Position numbers and translations under genes: made by a program. Of a stretch of 64,000 nt of DNA, positions 16,601 through 27,218 are shown in pieces. The stretch's first letter is position 1, and every line of letters begins with the position of its first letter. The stretch is from contig DAOUFE010000019.1 in assembly GCA_034430215.1 (NCBI GenBank), positions 558,001 to 622,000 on the forward strand, read 5' to 3'. The notes below the pieces were generated by a model. It worked only from the letters and a program-made list of their open reading frames with translations. It was not told the origin of the DNA and made no database searches. This stretch comes from UBA4782 sp034430215 (GTDB lineage: Bacteria; Chloroflexota; Anaerolineae; Anaerolineales; Anaerolineaceae).

Positions 16601-19600
16601 TCACTTTACCTGATAGATGACAGTATCGCCATCACGGTAAACATCAATCCAAAGGTCATTATTCCAGGTTTCGAATTTTGCCAGGCTGAGCGTTGGGTAC
16701 AAGCTTCGTTCAAGCTTGCCTACGATAATATACTTCACATTGTATCTTTGCAAGAATTGAGTCACTAATTGCCTGTCTTCTGTCAGGTAAAAACTATCAA
16801 TTGCAGCAACACGATCTGTCACCCATTCTTGAGGTGTGATGGCGCGTTGTTGTCTTTGGTGCCAGTTCCAACCCACCACGCCAGGTAAACCGGTATAAAT
16901 TGTGAATCGGCTGCCCCATCGATATTCTGTGGTGTTAGCTTCAACGATCACCGGTGAACCTTGAATATTATCTTGCATCCACCGAATAGCACGATAATCC
17001 GAGCTTAAATCAATATCATTCCCCATGTCATTGTAAGTAGATACCTGCATGTAAGTCATTCCATCCAGACTGGTTGGGATGTTCTCACTGATTCGGTCAG
17101 TGATCTTATCGGTGGTTGCTAACATAGTAAACAGAAATGCACTTGCAACCAGACAGGCAAACCCAAGCTGCCAGGTAACCCGCCATCCTTCTTTCCATCG
17201 GAAATTGATTTCCGGAATCAACCAGGTGAAACTGGCGGCAGCGGAAAGGGAAAGCATCGTCCACGCTTGATAGTAAAACTTGAACACCGAGTTCATCCTG
17301 CCAATATCTCCGCGCAGAACTACAAGTTCGACTGCTAGAGTCAATAGTAGTCCAGTAAAGATCATGAATAGCACCAGCCGTTTGCTGTCTGAAATGCCAG
17401 GACGCAGGATGAGTATTCCTGCCCATAAAATCATTGGAACTACTAACCAGGCAATTTTGATACCGATAGCTAAAAGTACAACAACAACGATGATGAATAC
17501 CGCAACTCCCAGCCAGATCAGGTCACGATATGGAAGGAATCTCTTCAATGCAGAAGCTGGAGTATTCGCTAGCCATTGATGGGTTTCCCAGTACAACCAG
17601 GTCAGTATTACTACCAGGAATAATCCCCAATGGGTGAAATAAGACCAGAAAGGAGAATGCTCACCTTTCCATAGATCAAATGCGGTGTACCCTGCCCCGA
17701 ATTTTTGTGAAAAAGGCAGGTAGAGTAAGAAACTCAACCCTATCAATGCTCCAAGCATACAGATCGCGATACCAATCCGCTTAACCCAGGGATTGAAGCT
17801 TTTCATGAAGAAACTGGGAACAATTAAATAACGGATTGCACCATAGAGAAGCACCATACCAGCAAAAAGCATATAGGTTGGCATATCCCAGGTGTTGGTC
17901 GGTTTTAATGCTCCAAGTGCAAGAGCACTGATGAATAATGCCATCCCATACTGCAGCCATCTCGAAACTTTTCCAGACATTTCAGATTGCAATCTTCCCT
18001 TCAAGAATGCAATACAACAAACAATAACCAGTAGTGTAATCGAGAGCGAGATCAAGTGGGCATGCAGGTCAGCGTATAAGAAAGTAAAAAGTGGAAATTC
18101 TGTGATTGGCTCATTAGGATACACCCGGCTGGGTATCCAGTACCAATCTCCCCTGCCGTATGGTAAAGTGGCACCACCAATAAATTGAACAAAACCCTGG
18201 AACGTCCATCGTATTCTATCAATAAAAGTACCAGTAGCCAGGTCAACATCTGGAGCAAGGCGCATGATCCCTTGCCAGATCTGACGTACGGTTCCCAGAT
18301 TTCCCAGCAGGATAATGGCACAAGTAGAAGAAATGCCAGCGATAAGTGCTGGTTGGCGGTTTCGCCACCACTCTCGAATGTTGGCGGGTTCAGTATCCAC
18401 CCGTTGTTTGTAAAGGAGATTCCATCCAATGCTGAATGCCCCAATACCGGTCATGGCAAACAGGGTTGGCAGGATCAAGTTATAGGCAAATGTGGGAAGC
18501 AGTCCCAGCCATTTCACCAACACTCCTACAATCACAAATCCGTAGTAGTAATAATTCAGGTATCCACCCTCGAACCATGGATCATAGGGGGGGAATGTTG
18601 TGCTCTTCAATACTGCCGTGAAATACGACAGATCCATAGGCTTTTCGCCACCCTTATATGGGTGCCATAAATCTGGATTTCCCAATCTTACCAAAAGGAA
18701 CGCTACAAATAATACAAGGAAGAATATTTCGACGGTCAGGTAGTAACGCCAATTTTGCTTGATATCCTGTTTGATCTTATTTCTCTGGAAAAACAATAGA
18801 ACAGCGCTGATCAATGCGATAACGACAATGGCGAGGGTTATCGTTAACCTGGTGAACGGAATACCAGCCGAACCAGCCAGCCAGACTATGGAAGCAACCA
18901 GCAAAAGCCCAAATATACGTGCGAATGGGTATCCCTTATCTGGTAAACCCCACAATCCCAATCGCAGCCATGGGGTGACCAACCAGCCAACCAGCATAAT
19001 CACCAGATACCAGACAATCACACCAACTGGCTCGACCATATTCAGGATCGAATTGCGATTGAAAATCTCGGAATATGTGCCGCCTTCTTGTTGAATTGCC
19101 AGATTATCTTTGCTTAAAAGTAAATTTCCTGGATATTGTGAGGCTTTGCGGGGTGTCAGATGAACCACCTGGGTCAGGTCAACTGCTTCCAAAATCGCCG
19201 CTACCTTTTCAGCATTGTAATCACTTGTCTTTTTGAAGATCAAAACTTTTGGCGCATCATAGACAGTAAAAGCTTCTTCTGCAAACTGGGTATTAAATTC
19301 CAGGTTGCCCAGGTTCGGATTGGATTGAAACGTTGCAACCAGTTCAAAGCCAAGATTTCCTTTAAACAGCCCTGGTTTTGCGACGTTATAACACCAGACA
19401 ATATCCTTATCTTCCGGGCAACCCAGCAATTGACGATAATATTCTGTTGTCAGGGGATATCGCTCGGGAACCCGAACCGTTGTTGCATACTGTCGATTGG
19501 AGGAAATGAATAGATAATCCGCCTGATTGAGAATAGATTCCATTCGCTGCAATTTATCAGCATTATCGTCCCAGTACATCTCAAAATTCAAATCACTGCG

Positions 19601-21913
19601 ATAAATGCCTGTGTAATAATCAAATGGGTTATAACCATCCATCGGATAAGGCAGCGAATCATCCCAACTGCTTTCAATAGCTTGTTTGTCACCATAAAAA
19701 GCGATCGTTCCACCTGATACTGATATTGCTGCAGTGTACATTTTGCCCTGGCTTATTTGAATGGCAGGGTTGAATGTGACAGTGTAGGCATCCCCGCGGG
19801 CGTCTACTCCTGCATCAAATTCGCTCTGTATAGTTCCTTTGGTCAGAATTTCACCACTCTCTGTATCTTTGATGATTACAGTCAGGTCCTTTTTCCCCGT
19901 AGATGCTTCCCAATCCACAGCTCGCGGAATGAACATTTCATTCAATGTTCCACTCTGCTGAAAAGAAATCACGGTCGTGTATTCTTGATCTGACCTTATA
20001 CCTGTAACCAGTTCTGGTAAGTATTGGATGGTAGTACCACTGCCATCAACCAGCATCAATTCAGTTGACCCGGCAAGATAAAAAATGCTGTCAGAAGCCA
20101 CCGGTTGAATAAGAATGTAGTATTGTTTGTCCTTCTCTACAACTACAGGCGCGTTCAATTCAACAAGATATGAAGAACCTCGCGGATCATCACCCGGGGC
20201 AAATGCAGCAGAAACCAACCCGGCTGCGATGCGGTCACTACCATCAGCATTCTCTGAAACGATCACAACAAGGTTATCAATTTCATTTGGCTTGGTGGTA
20301 TTAACCACATGGCTGAGTTGTACTGAAGTCAATGCCGCTGTTTTTTCCGAACGAAAAGCCTGCACGATGGGTTTATCAGCAGTCGCCTGCATATCATTTC
20401 GCATCGCGACAGGGAAATTTTGCATACCTTGTTGTGTTTCCACCTGGAAATTCATGGCACTATACACATTTTGATAGATCCATTGGCTGGCTTCGATGCG
20501 TGTCACTGGGCGTGTATAAATACGTGTAAAAGCATAAGCCCATGCCAGAGTTCCTACAAGTACACCTGCTCCCAACACAACTGATACAATTTTGGATATT
20601 TTCTTGACAACAGGTTTCCAGGTATTCCGCGTTTGCCACAATTCAAAGATCAACCAGGCTGCAATGATCACCAGGGTAGGATATACCGGTATCTGGTACC
20701 TCATACTTCGGGTGAAGTTCAGACTTTGCCATGTAAAGTACACACCGGTCCAACCCCACAGAAGCAGATGCTGTCGCCATTCCTTACGGATGATCCTCCA
20801 TCCCATATACAAGAATCCAGCCCACGCAAGTAAACCTAATGGAAGTCCAAGCCCCCATTTCACCATGTTTGTCCAGGCAAAGGTGATCGGTCGGCGTGCC
20901 CACTGCAGTGCAGGCGGAAAATCCACATCTCCACCAGATTGAGCACTCAATTCCTTCATGTTCGCGATCCATTTTTCATTGGGAAGGATGCCAAAGAAAC
21001 CCGGACCAGAAAATGCGTAAGGTTGAAAGATACGGAAAACGAGAATGGTGATCAACCCAGCCACTACCAGGTTGCGAAAAATAATTGTGCTTTCCAGTCT
21101 TCGCTGCGCGTGTGGCACACGTGAATAGTAAATTACACATGCTGGTAAAAGAGTCAACACCAATGGGGCTGTGCTGACCTTGGAAGCCAGTGCCATGCCA
21201 AAAGCAAGCCCAAATAACACATAATACACCAGGGTTTTATCACCCTTCCAGATGGTCGAAATGGGAACCGGAACTTCGTAATATTCAGGATCATTTTGAT
21301 TCTTGCCAACTTTTGTATCAGGTTTTTCATCCTGATTGACAGTCATGATCAATACAGCGCAGGCAATGGTAAGAAAAGAGAAGAAGTTCGCAATAACATC
21401 AACGGTAAAGTAGTGTGATAACTGGATGGGTAGTACAGCGAATGCCATGAATGCTGCCGCAACCAGGCTTAAGCGGTACTTATGATAGATCTTGTATGAA
21501 ACAAAGAAAACGAGAATTACCGTCAGAAGATCAAAAACTCCCGAAACTGCCCTTCCAACCAGGTAAACCTGGCTATATCCAATTTTCCCGATTGCTGCTG
21601 CCAGGTATCGCACAATGAAAATGGGCAAGGTACCATATACATAAAAGGTATACCCAACATTATGAGGATTGAGGGTAGAATGCTCTGTATCAAAATATTC
21701 TGATAAACTATGAACCGGCTGGATGGCAGTTTCAACCATGGTCAAGAACCGTTCATCGGGATGTAAATGTTGGTCGTCATCCCAATCCAGCCCGACAAAT
21801 CGAAAATACGCACCCAGCATTAAAATTCCAAGCAGTAAGATATATGCTATCCAGGGGATGGAATTCTTACTAGTGTTTTTCATTTTGATTGGTTTCGTGT
21901 TTATCTCGTTCAT
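16601..21913 (-). CDS. GT-C glycosyltransferase / DUF2298 fusion (1770 aa)
   Basis: Two membrane enzymes in one chain. Residues 1 to about 480 form a GT39/PMT-like GT-C unit: a first helix near 18-35, then LDWDDDQHLHPDERFLTMVE with the acidic catalytic-type residues. About 480 further residues are largely soluble, beta-rich and outside-facing. From about residue 959 a complete DUF2298 unit begins, with EKPMDLSYFTAVLKSTTFPP, NYYYYGFVIVGVLVKW and FPLFTFLYADLHAHLISLS, ending near residue 1770. The DUF2298 half matches the separate 879-aa neighbour motif for motif. An internal Met (MKNTSKN) 10 residues in could also be the start; neither has an obvious ribosome site. Confidence 0.85.
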   Translation of the reverse strand: MNEINTKPIKMKNTSKNSIPWIAYILLLGILMLGAYFRFVGLDWDDDQHLHPDERFLTMVETAIQPVHSLSEYFDTEHSTLNPHNVGYTFYVYGTLPIFIVRYLAAAIGKIGYSQVYLVGRAVSGVFDLLTVILVFFVSYKIYHKYRLSLVAAAFMAFAVLPIQLSHYFTVDVIANFFSFLTIACAVLIMTVNQDEKPDTKVGKNQNDPEYYEVPVPISTIWKGDKTLVYYVLFGLAFGMALASKVSTAPLVLTLLPACVIYYSRVPHAQRRLESTIIFRNLVVAGLITILVFRIFQPYAFSGPGFFGILPNEKWIANMKELSAQSGGDVDFPPALQWARRPITFAWTNMVKWGLGLPLGLLAWAGFLYMGWRIIRKEWRQHLLLWGWTGVYFTWQSLNFTRSMRYQIPVYPTLVIIAAWLIFELWQTRNTWKPVVKKISKIVSVVLGAGVLVGTLAWAYAFTRIYTRPVTRIEASQWIYQNVYSAMNFQVETQQGMQNFPVAMRNDMQATADKPIVQAFRSEKTAALTSVQLSHVVNTTKPNEIDNLVVIVSENADGSDRIAAGLVSAAFAPGDDPRGSSYLVELNAPVVVEKDKQYYILIQPVASDSIFYLAGSTELMLVDGSGTTIQYLPELVTGIRSDQEYTTVISFQQSGTLNEMFIPRAVDWEASTGKKDLTVIIKDTESGEILTKGTIQSEFDAGVDARGDAYTVTFNPAIQISQGKMYTAAISVSGGTIAFYGDKQAIESSWDDSLPYPMDGYNPFDYYTGIYRSDLNFEMYWDDNADKLQRMESILNQADYLFISSNRQYATTVRVPERYPLTTEYYRQLLGCPEDKDIVWCYNVAKPGLFKGNLGFELVATFQSNPNLGNLEFNTQFAEEAFTVYDAPKVLIFKKTSDYNAEKVAAILEAVDLTQVVHLTPRKASQYPGNLLLSKDNLAIQQEGGTYSEIFNRNSILNMVEPVGVIVWYLVIMLVGWLVTPWLRLGLWGLPDKGYPFARIFGLLLVASIVWLAGSAGIPFTRLTITLAIVVIALISAVLLFFQRNKIKQDIKQNWRYYLTVEIFFLVLFVAFLLVRLGNPDLWHPYKGGEKPMDLSYFTAVLKSTTFPPYDPWFEGGYLNYYYYGFVIVGVLVKWLGLLPTFAYNLILPTLFAMTGIGAFSIGWNLLYKQRVDTEPANIREWWRNRQPALIAGISSTCAIILLGNLGTVRQIWQGIMRLAPDVDLATGTFIDRIRWTFQGFVQFIGGATLPYGRGDWYWIPSRVYPNEPITEFPLFTFLYADLHAHLISLSITLLVIVCCIAFLKGRLQSEMSGKVSRWLQYGMALFISALALGALKPTNTWDMPTYMLFAGMVLLYGAIRYLIVPSFFMKSFNPWVKRIGIAICMLGALIGLSFLLYLPFSQKFGAGYTAFDLWKGEHSPFWSYFTHWGLFLVVILTWLYWETHQWLANTPASALKRFLPYRDLIWLGVAVFIIVVVVLLAIGIKIAWLVVPMILWAGILILRPGISDSKRLVLFMIFTGLLLTLAVELVVLRGDIGRMNSVFKFYYQAWTMLSLSAAASFTWLIPEINFRWKEGWRVTWQLGFACLVASAFLFTMLATTDKITDRISENIPTSLDGMTYMQVSTYNDMGNDIDLSSDYRAIRWMQDNIQGSPVIVEANTTEYRWGSRFTIYTGLPGVVGWNWHQRQQRAITPQEWVTDRVAAIDSFYLTEDRQLVTQFLQRYNVKYIIVGKLERSLYPTLSLAKFETWNNDLWIDVYRDGDTVIYQVK

Positions 21914-21942
21914 AGTTTTAATACTGGCAACATTTTTTGATT

Positions 21943-24120
21943 TTATCGCGCTGGTGGTACAGACACAATAAAGAAATCTTTTCCTTCCAGGGGTTGATCA
22001 TATAGGTAGACCGCCGCATCAGGATAATATTGCAATAACAAATCCAGATCGATCCAATCATCACCTTTTATAAGAAAGAGTTTTGCACGAGGTTCACTTA
22101 ATGTAGAAGCAAAGCTATCAGGCCACAATGCATAATCTTTGGTGGGAATACCTGCATTGATTCCTACGAGCCGGGTGTCCACCCAGTATGCAACAGGTAC
22201 AACATAAGCAGTATCATAAGTACCCGTGGATTCAGCGAAATCTCGAATTACAGCTCCCATTTCTGAAGTATTCCAGGCGCCTGCATTGAACTGTGTTTTA
22301 TATTGTCGAAAAACCAGGTCATAATTCTGGCTGATCGTCATGAAAACTAATATTCCCGCAAATACATACCCCATGGTTTTTCCTATCCGGCTTTTCAATC
22401 CGCTGATCAGGTTACTGAACAAACCATCAATACCAATTGCTGCGGTTATGAAAACCGGAATGATCGCTCCACCACTCCTGTTCAAAGATGGATTCTCTTC
22501 TGGAAATGCCAATGATAGTATAGAGGGCAACATCAACAAGGGAATTGAGACGAAAAGCATTGCATCCACCCATGATCGTTGGCGAATGCTTCTCCATAAA
22601 GTAATTCCCATGCCAAATAAAAGAAATACTGCACTGACTACATCTAATGCGGGTCGGTTGGTAACTGAGTGAACCCAGATATTGCCATTGTTCCAGAAGA
22701 ACATGACCATTGATTTCCATAAATTTTGGAAAAAGATTAAAACTGGAGAAGCGGGGAATGCCCGTTCAGTAGTGCTCAGCCGGCTAAAAGCGCGGAAAGC
22801 AAACATTTGCGGATCATCGAAGGCATAGCGCAATAATGGCAAGAATACAACAAGCGCTACAACAGCCAGAACAATCAGCCCTATCAAAACCTGTTGGCGT
22901 TTACCTTTCGCAGATGGAAAAAGCATATAGATACCAAGCAGTACTACCACCACAAAAGGTACAATCCGCATAGGGCTGTAACCATGCAATCCCAGGCCAA
23001 GTGCCAACCCAGCCCAGATGAATTGGTTTCGATCACCATTTTTCAGCCCTTTGATAAGAAAGTACAACATGGGTGCTACGAATAACGGATACAGTGGAAA
23101 ACGCAATCCTACCCGGCTGATGACATTAGGCCAGTATGCAATCGCTGCCAGAAAGAAGGCGATCAATCCCAATCTTTTTCCACCGATTTCTTTTGCAAGC
23201 AAATAGATAAATGGAAGAGCAAAAAATCCAGCCAGAGTTGTGCCTATCTTCAGGCTTATAAAGGATAATCCGGTTCCAAACAACTTTGACACCGCAGCTG
23301 TCAGATACATCTGGATTGCTTCACGACCAGTATTTCGGGGGAAGAAAATGGAATACTGCCCGTTCAATACATCATTTACATCTAATAGCTTTTCTGCATG
23401 GTCACTGAACATCTCGCCAGGGATTTCACTTAATTGTCCAAATCGGAAAAATACTGCCAGACTGAATAACACAACGATTACCCAGAAGGATGGCGAAATG
23501 GTTAAATGTATGATCGGATTTTTTATAAATGCTACGACCTTCTGCCATTGAAAACGCTTTTCTTGATCATAGCTAGACCAAAATCCTGTGATAATTAATA
23601 CAATTGCAACCAGCCAGACCGCGATATTGATCAAGTTAAATTGATTGTTGCCAAATAAAATGAATGCCAATACCATTACAGGAAGCGCCAAAAATATTCT
23701 TCGCCAACGAACCGGTGTATCTTTCCATTCGGCACTTTCATGCATTCTTTCTGGCATTATCCAGCGTTTTTTCATATACCCCCACATCAGCAATCCAACT
23801 GCAATTGCATAAAAAAGAAGAGAAAATACCAACTTCTGTTTTGGGGGTTCCAATGACCATTGTGCTATAAGCCCAATAACGATCGATAGAAAGACTTCCC
23901 ACGGCCAGGCATAAACTCGCGCACTGTGCCTTTTTTCTAACTGCGCTTCCTCGACCAATACAGGTGTCGGTATAACGCCCTTTTCTTCTATACTTGGTTC
24001 GGGGGACTCACAGGGTTCCTGTAATTGCGATAAAATGATGTTTCTTTTTCGCCAGGGAGTAAAGTATTGTTTTATGAAATCCAGTATGCTTGGTTCGGGC
24101 ATGCTGTTATCCTGTTCCAA
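21943..24120 (-). CDS. GT39-like membrane glycosyltransferase
   Basis: A protein of 725 residues. A soluble N-terminal tail of about 75 residues precedes some 12-13 helices. After an early helix pair comes FGQLSEIPGEMFSDHAEKLLD, the first extracellular loop with acidic residues placed as in GT-C enzymes. FFPRNTGREAIQMYLTAAV, another conserved loop pattern of GT39-like proteins, follows. The C-terminal domain is short and soluble. It is separated by 29 bases from the fusion gene and by 48 from the methyltransferase, all on one strand. A role in adding sugars to lipid or protein at the outer membrane face is inferred from family only. Confidence 0.75.
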   Translation of the reverse strand: MEQDNSMPEPSILDFIKQYFTPWRKRNIILSQLQEPCESPEPSIEEKGVIPTPVLVEEAQLEKRHSARVYAWPWEVFLSIVIGLIAQWSLEPPKQKLVFSLLFYAIAVGLLMWGYMKKRWIMPERMHESAEWKDTPVRWRRIFLALPVMVLAFILFGNNQFNLINIAVWLVAIVLIITGFWSSYDQEKRFQWQKVVAFIKNPIIHLTISPSFWVIVVLFSLAVFFRFGQLSEIPGEMFSDHAEKLLDVNDVLNGQYSIFFPRNTGREAIQMYLTAAVSKLFGTGLSFISLKIGTTLAGFFALPFIYLLAKEIGGKRLGLIAFFLAAIAYWPNVISRVGLRFPLYPLFVAPMLYFLIKGLKNGDRNQFIWAGLALGLGLHGYSPMRIVPFVVVVLLGIYMLFPSAKGKRQQVLIGLIVLAVVALVVFLPLLRYAFDDPQMFAFRAFSRLSTTERAFPASPVLIFFQNLWKSMVMFFWNNGNIWVHSVTNRPALDVVSAVFLLFGMGITLWRSIRQRSWVDAMLFVSIPLLMLPSILSLAFPEENPSLNRSGGAIIPVFITAAIGIDGLFSNLISGLKSRIGKTMGYVFAGILVFMTISQNYDLVFRQYKTQFNAGAWNTSEMGAVIRDFAESTGTYDTAYVVPVAYWVDTRLVGINAGIPTKDYALWPDSFASTLSEPRAKLFLIKGDDWIDLDLLLQYYPDAAVYLYDQPLEGKDFFIVSVPPAR

Positions 24121-24168
24121 TGAATGCTTAATTATACGCCCTACATGTATTAATCCAGGTCAAAACTA

Positions 24169-24990
24169 CTATTGCGTCTTCCGGGTTATATAAAAAGAAT
24201 AGGATCCTTCAGGTTGGTTCCGTGGTTCCAAATAATATCTGGTTACAAGTTTTTTTGTCAACCAGAGATTCCACCTGACTGGAGCAATGATCCATTTTCT
24301 AAAAAGAAAATGGGTGATCAAAGAAGGCAATCCAAAATAATGACCCCATTCCAATATTTTTGTTGCTTCAGGAGAAAAATAATCCCAATGCTTCTCGATG
24401 GTGAATCCAGCCTTCTTCAGACGTTCTTCCCAGACCTGACAATCATCACAATGATGGTGTCGAGAAATTCGGTTGAAGAAATTACGATACCATTCTGCCA
24501 GTTTTCTCAAACCAATATGTTGAAAGAATCTGAAAATAGATAAATTATCCAGAAAACGGTGATTCGGAACACAAAAAACGAAAGTACCACCTGGTTTTAA
24601 AACTCTAGCTACCTCTATTAAAACTGGATCCAAAGCCAGGATGTGCTCAAGGACAGAATTGCTCATGACACTGCCAAAATACTGGTCGGCAAATGGGACT
24701 CGATCGCCAGAGCCATGTACCACCAGCCGGTAGCTCTTTCTGCGCCCTGCTTCACGAACTGGCCCTTTCCAGGGATCAATTCCCACATCAATGGGATGGT
24801 CAAATGCAGTTGTGACAAATTGCCCATCTCCACATCCTAGATCAAGGAGAGGTCCTGGTAAATTAATGTCTTGATACTCTCGTGCTTCCACCGCCCGTAG
24901 CAATCCGCGGAAATAAGGAAGCTCACGAATGTTCAGCCACAAAAAATCACGTTCTTGTGGTTTTTGTGTTCGTGATGAATTGTTATCCAT
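24169..24990 (-). CDS. Class I SAM-dependent methyltransferase
   Basis: A cytosolic protein of 273 residues with motif I LLDLGCGDGQF (48-58), VGIDPWKGPVREAG, FADQYFGSVMSNSVLEHI and LKPGGTFVFCVPN, the full Methyltransf_11 pattern. The C-terminal 100 residues are basic and aromatic, with HHHCDDCQVWEERLKKAGF containing a CxxC. The start overlaps the end of the upstream GT4 gene by 8 bases. Its place among glycosyltransferases suggests methylation of a sugar or lipid-linked sugar, but the substrate is not shown by sequence. Confidence 0.8.
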   Translation of the reverse strand: MDNNSSRTQKPQERDFLWLNIRELPYFRGLLRAVEAREYQDINLPGPLLDLGCGDGQFVTTAFDHPIDVGIDPWKGPVREAGRRKSYRLVVHGSGDRVPFADQYFGSVMSNSVLEHILALDPVLIEVARVLKPGGTFVFCVPNHRFLDNLSIFRFFQHIGLRKLAEWYRNFFNRISRHHHCDDCQVWEERLKKAGFTIEKHWDYFSPEATKILEWGHYFGLPSLITHFLFRKWIIAPVRWNLWLTKKLVTRYYLEPRNQPEGSYSFYITRKTQ

Positions 24991-26161
24991 TGTTTGAAAA
25001 CCTGACTGTTTTGAGAAGATTATTGAATAACTCTTCGTATTCCTGTGCCACCTGTTCAGGGAGATAGTGTGACGCGATTTCTATTGGATCCTTCTTATAT
25101 TTAGTCGGATTTGCCAGGATGCGATTTACCGCTTCACCCAGGGCTTTAGAATCACCTATGGGAATTACTTCTCCCATGCCATGCATCTGTACAGGTCGTC
25201 TTACTCCAGGTAAGTTGGAAGCCACACAAGGCACACCATTCATCATGGCTTCGATCTGTACTAATCCAAATGCTTCTGTGGCGTTTAAGCTGGGTAGAAC
25301 CAAAACATCCAGGTTGGGGTAATAAGCAGCCATTTTTTGAGGATTTAAGGTACCTAAAAAATGCCAGGTTCTAGATTTTTGATATTCCTCAATACGGGGC
25401 ATTAATCTGGCAGCATAAGCTTCCTCACCGATGATGTTTTCGTAAGGTCCTGCAAACCATACCTGTGCATCGGGATGCTCTGCCAAAATAGCTGGTAAAG
25501 CATCCAGCAGGATTTCAACGCCTTTTTCAGTGGCAAATCGGGCAGCCATGCCAATTACCGGGTGCTTCTTCTCTGGATTGTTTTTCTCTTCGAATTGATA
25601 TATCTCCTCGTCAGAAATTAGGGGAAGTTCCACTGGCGGAAGTATTACATGCAATTTATCTAAATATCTTCGCAGGTAATTTGAATTATCAGCATAGTCC
25701 TGTGTATATGTCACGATTTGATGAGTGAACAATGCCGCCAGATTGTTCATGATCCTGACAGCCTGGTTTGCAGCCCAACTGATTAATCCAGCCGGCATAT
25801 GTACATCACAATGATACGTGATCACAGTTGGCTTTTTCCACAACCTTCCCCGCAGAGCCACACCAGCAGCATCGAATTGAGGTAAATGTAATTGCACTAC
25901 ATCATGGCTCTTCACCATCTCTGATGCCATCCTGCCAAACTTCGGCATGATGACGCCCTTACTGATACGGAACAGTACAGGAACCCGGATGATTTTCACA
26001 CCATCAACAATTTCTTCCAGTGGTAAATCCTTATCATATTGTGATGTCAGTACGGTTACATCATGACCTCGTTTTACCAATGCTTTAGCAAGACGTTCTG
26101 CATAGATAGTCAACCCGCTGGTATGAGGGCGATAATAGGTCAATACTACCAGGATACGCAT
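24983..26161 (-). CDS. GT4-family glycosyltransferase
   Basis: A cytosolic GT-B fold enzyme of 392 residues. The N-terminal Rossmann half has YRPHTSGLTIYAERLAKALVKRGHDVTVLTS. The C-terminal half has GMAARFATEKGVEILLDALP and the nucleotide-sugar motif PSLNATEAFGLVQIEAMMNGVPCVAS, the GT4 E(x7)E region. The family transfers sugars from nucleotide or lipid donors with retention. It begins 12 bases after the epimerase gene and overlaps the methyltransferase, which ties the three into one operon. The sugar and acceptor are unknown. Confidence 0.88.
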   Translation of the reverse strand: MRILVVLTYYRPHTSGLTIYAERLAKALVKRGHDVTVLTSQYDKDLPLEEIVDGVKIIRVPVLFRISKGVIMPKFGRMASEMVKSHDVVQLHLPQFDAAGVALRGRLWKKPTVITYHCDVHMPAGLISWAANQAVRIMNNLAALFTHQIVTYTQDYADNSNYLRRYLDKLHVILPPVELPLISDEEIYQFEEKNNPEKKHPVIGMAARFATEKGVEILLDALPAILAEHPDAQVWFAGPYENIIGEEAYAARLMPRIEEYQKSRTWHFLGTLNPQKMAAYYPNLDVLVLPSLNATEAFGLVQIEAMMNGVPCVASNLPGVRRPVQMHGMGEVIPIGDSKALGEAVNRILANPTKYKKDPIEIASHYLPEQVAQEYEELFNNLLKTVRFSNNG

Positions 26162-26173
26162 AAAGTCTGATTC

Positions 26174-27199
26174 CTAGAATAAATTTTTATTTGAGTTAAC
26201 CCAATTGAACAGGCGGGTGATCCCCTCTTCAACGGAAATTTTTGGCTGCCACCCAAGTTCATTGTTGATTTTTCGGATATCTGAAACATATACCCGTTGA
26301 TCGCCCGGACGCCAATCTCCTTTTGAAATATCCAATGGCTTCCCTAAGAGTTTTTCCAAAATCGGCTTGAACTCTGTCCAGATGGAAATGGTGTTCTTCG
26401 AGCCACCACCAATGTTATACACTTTACCAGCGCTGATTTCTGGTTTGTTGATCGCAGCATCATACGCATTGATTAGATCTTCAACGAATAAAATATCACG
26501 TACTTGCTTGCCATCACCATAAATATTAATCTTCCTTCCTGTAATAGCAGCAATCACAAACCATGCAACCCAGCCCTGATCTTCAATACCAAACTGGCGT
26601 GGACCATAAATACAGCTCTGGCGAAAGACAACAGTGGGAATACCATAAATGCGGGAATAATCCCGTACATACTGGTCACCTGCACCTTTCGAACATCCAT
26701 AGGGTGAATGAAAATCCAATGGCTGAAGTTCTGATGCGCCTTCCGGTAAAGATTCATACCGATATCGCGTCTCCTCTTCAATGATCTTCACATCATCCAT
26801 ACCGCCATAGACTTTATTTGTTGAAGAGTAAAGGAAGATTGGATTTTTCCCAGATTGACGTGCGGCTTCCAGAGTATTAAAAGTACCTTGAGCATTGATC
26901 TCGAAATCTTCACGGGGGTGCGTCACAGAAGTGGTAACTGCAACCTGGGCAGCCAGATGCACGATCACATCAGCATCTTTAGCTGCTTCAAGGATCTGCT
27001 TGTCATTTCGCACATCTCCAAGGATCAGATTGACAGATTTCTCACCGTGAATTTCTTTCAACCAGCGAATATTCCGCTGTGCACCTGCCCTGCTGAGGTT
27101 ATCAAATATGGTTATATCTTCTCCGCGTTGTAGAAGACGGTTGACAAAATTGGAACCAATGAAACCTGCTCCACCGGTTATTAGATATTTTTTTCCCAT
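26174..27199 (-). CDS. Sugar-nucleotide epimerase, CDP-paratose 2-epimerase-like
   Basis: An extended short-chain dehydrogenase/reductase of 341 residues. The NAD site is TGGAGFIGS (8-16) with Gly9, Gly12 and Gly15. The catalytic set is SST 125-127, Tyr167 and Lys171 (YGCSK). The stretch FRQSCIYGPRQFGIEDQGWV, and STNKVYGG in place of the common SSxxVYG, resemble the CDP-paratose/tyvelose epimerase subgroup more than UDP-glucose 4-epimerase. It would interconvert nucleotide sugars for the adjacent glycosyltransferases. The family is certain; the exact substrate is inferred from these motifs. Confidence 0.85.
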   Translation of the reverse strand: MGKKYLITGGAGFIGSNFVNRLLQRGEDITIFDNLSRAGAQRNIRWLKEIHGEKSVNLILGDVRNDKQILEAAKDADVIVHLAAQVAVTTSVTHPREDFEINAQGTFNTLEAARQSGKNPIFLYSSTNKVYGGMDDVKIIEEETRYRYESLPEGASELQPLDFHSPYGCSKGAGDQYVRDYSRIYGIPTVVFRQSCIYGPRQFGIEDQGWVAWFVIAAITGRKINIYGDGKQVRDILFVEDLINAYDAAINKPEISAGKVYNIGGGSKNTISIWTEFKPILEKLLGKPLDISKGDWRPGDQRVYVSDIRKINNELGWQPKISVEEGITRLFNWVNSNKNLF

Positions 27200-27218
27200 A
27201 CTCTTTTCTCCAAATCAA

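Noticed and set aside
16178..16768. 196-codon open frame on the plus strand
   Set aside because: Lies antisense across the DUF2298 gene start and the fusion gene end, has no ribosome site and gives a composition like a reverse-strand shadow.
18185..18670. 161-codon plus-strand frame
   Set aside because: Fully inside the fusion gene on the other strand; no recognisable motif.
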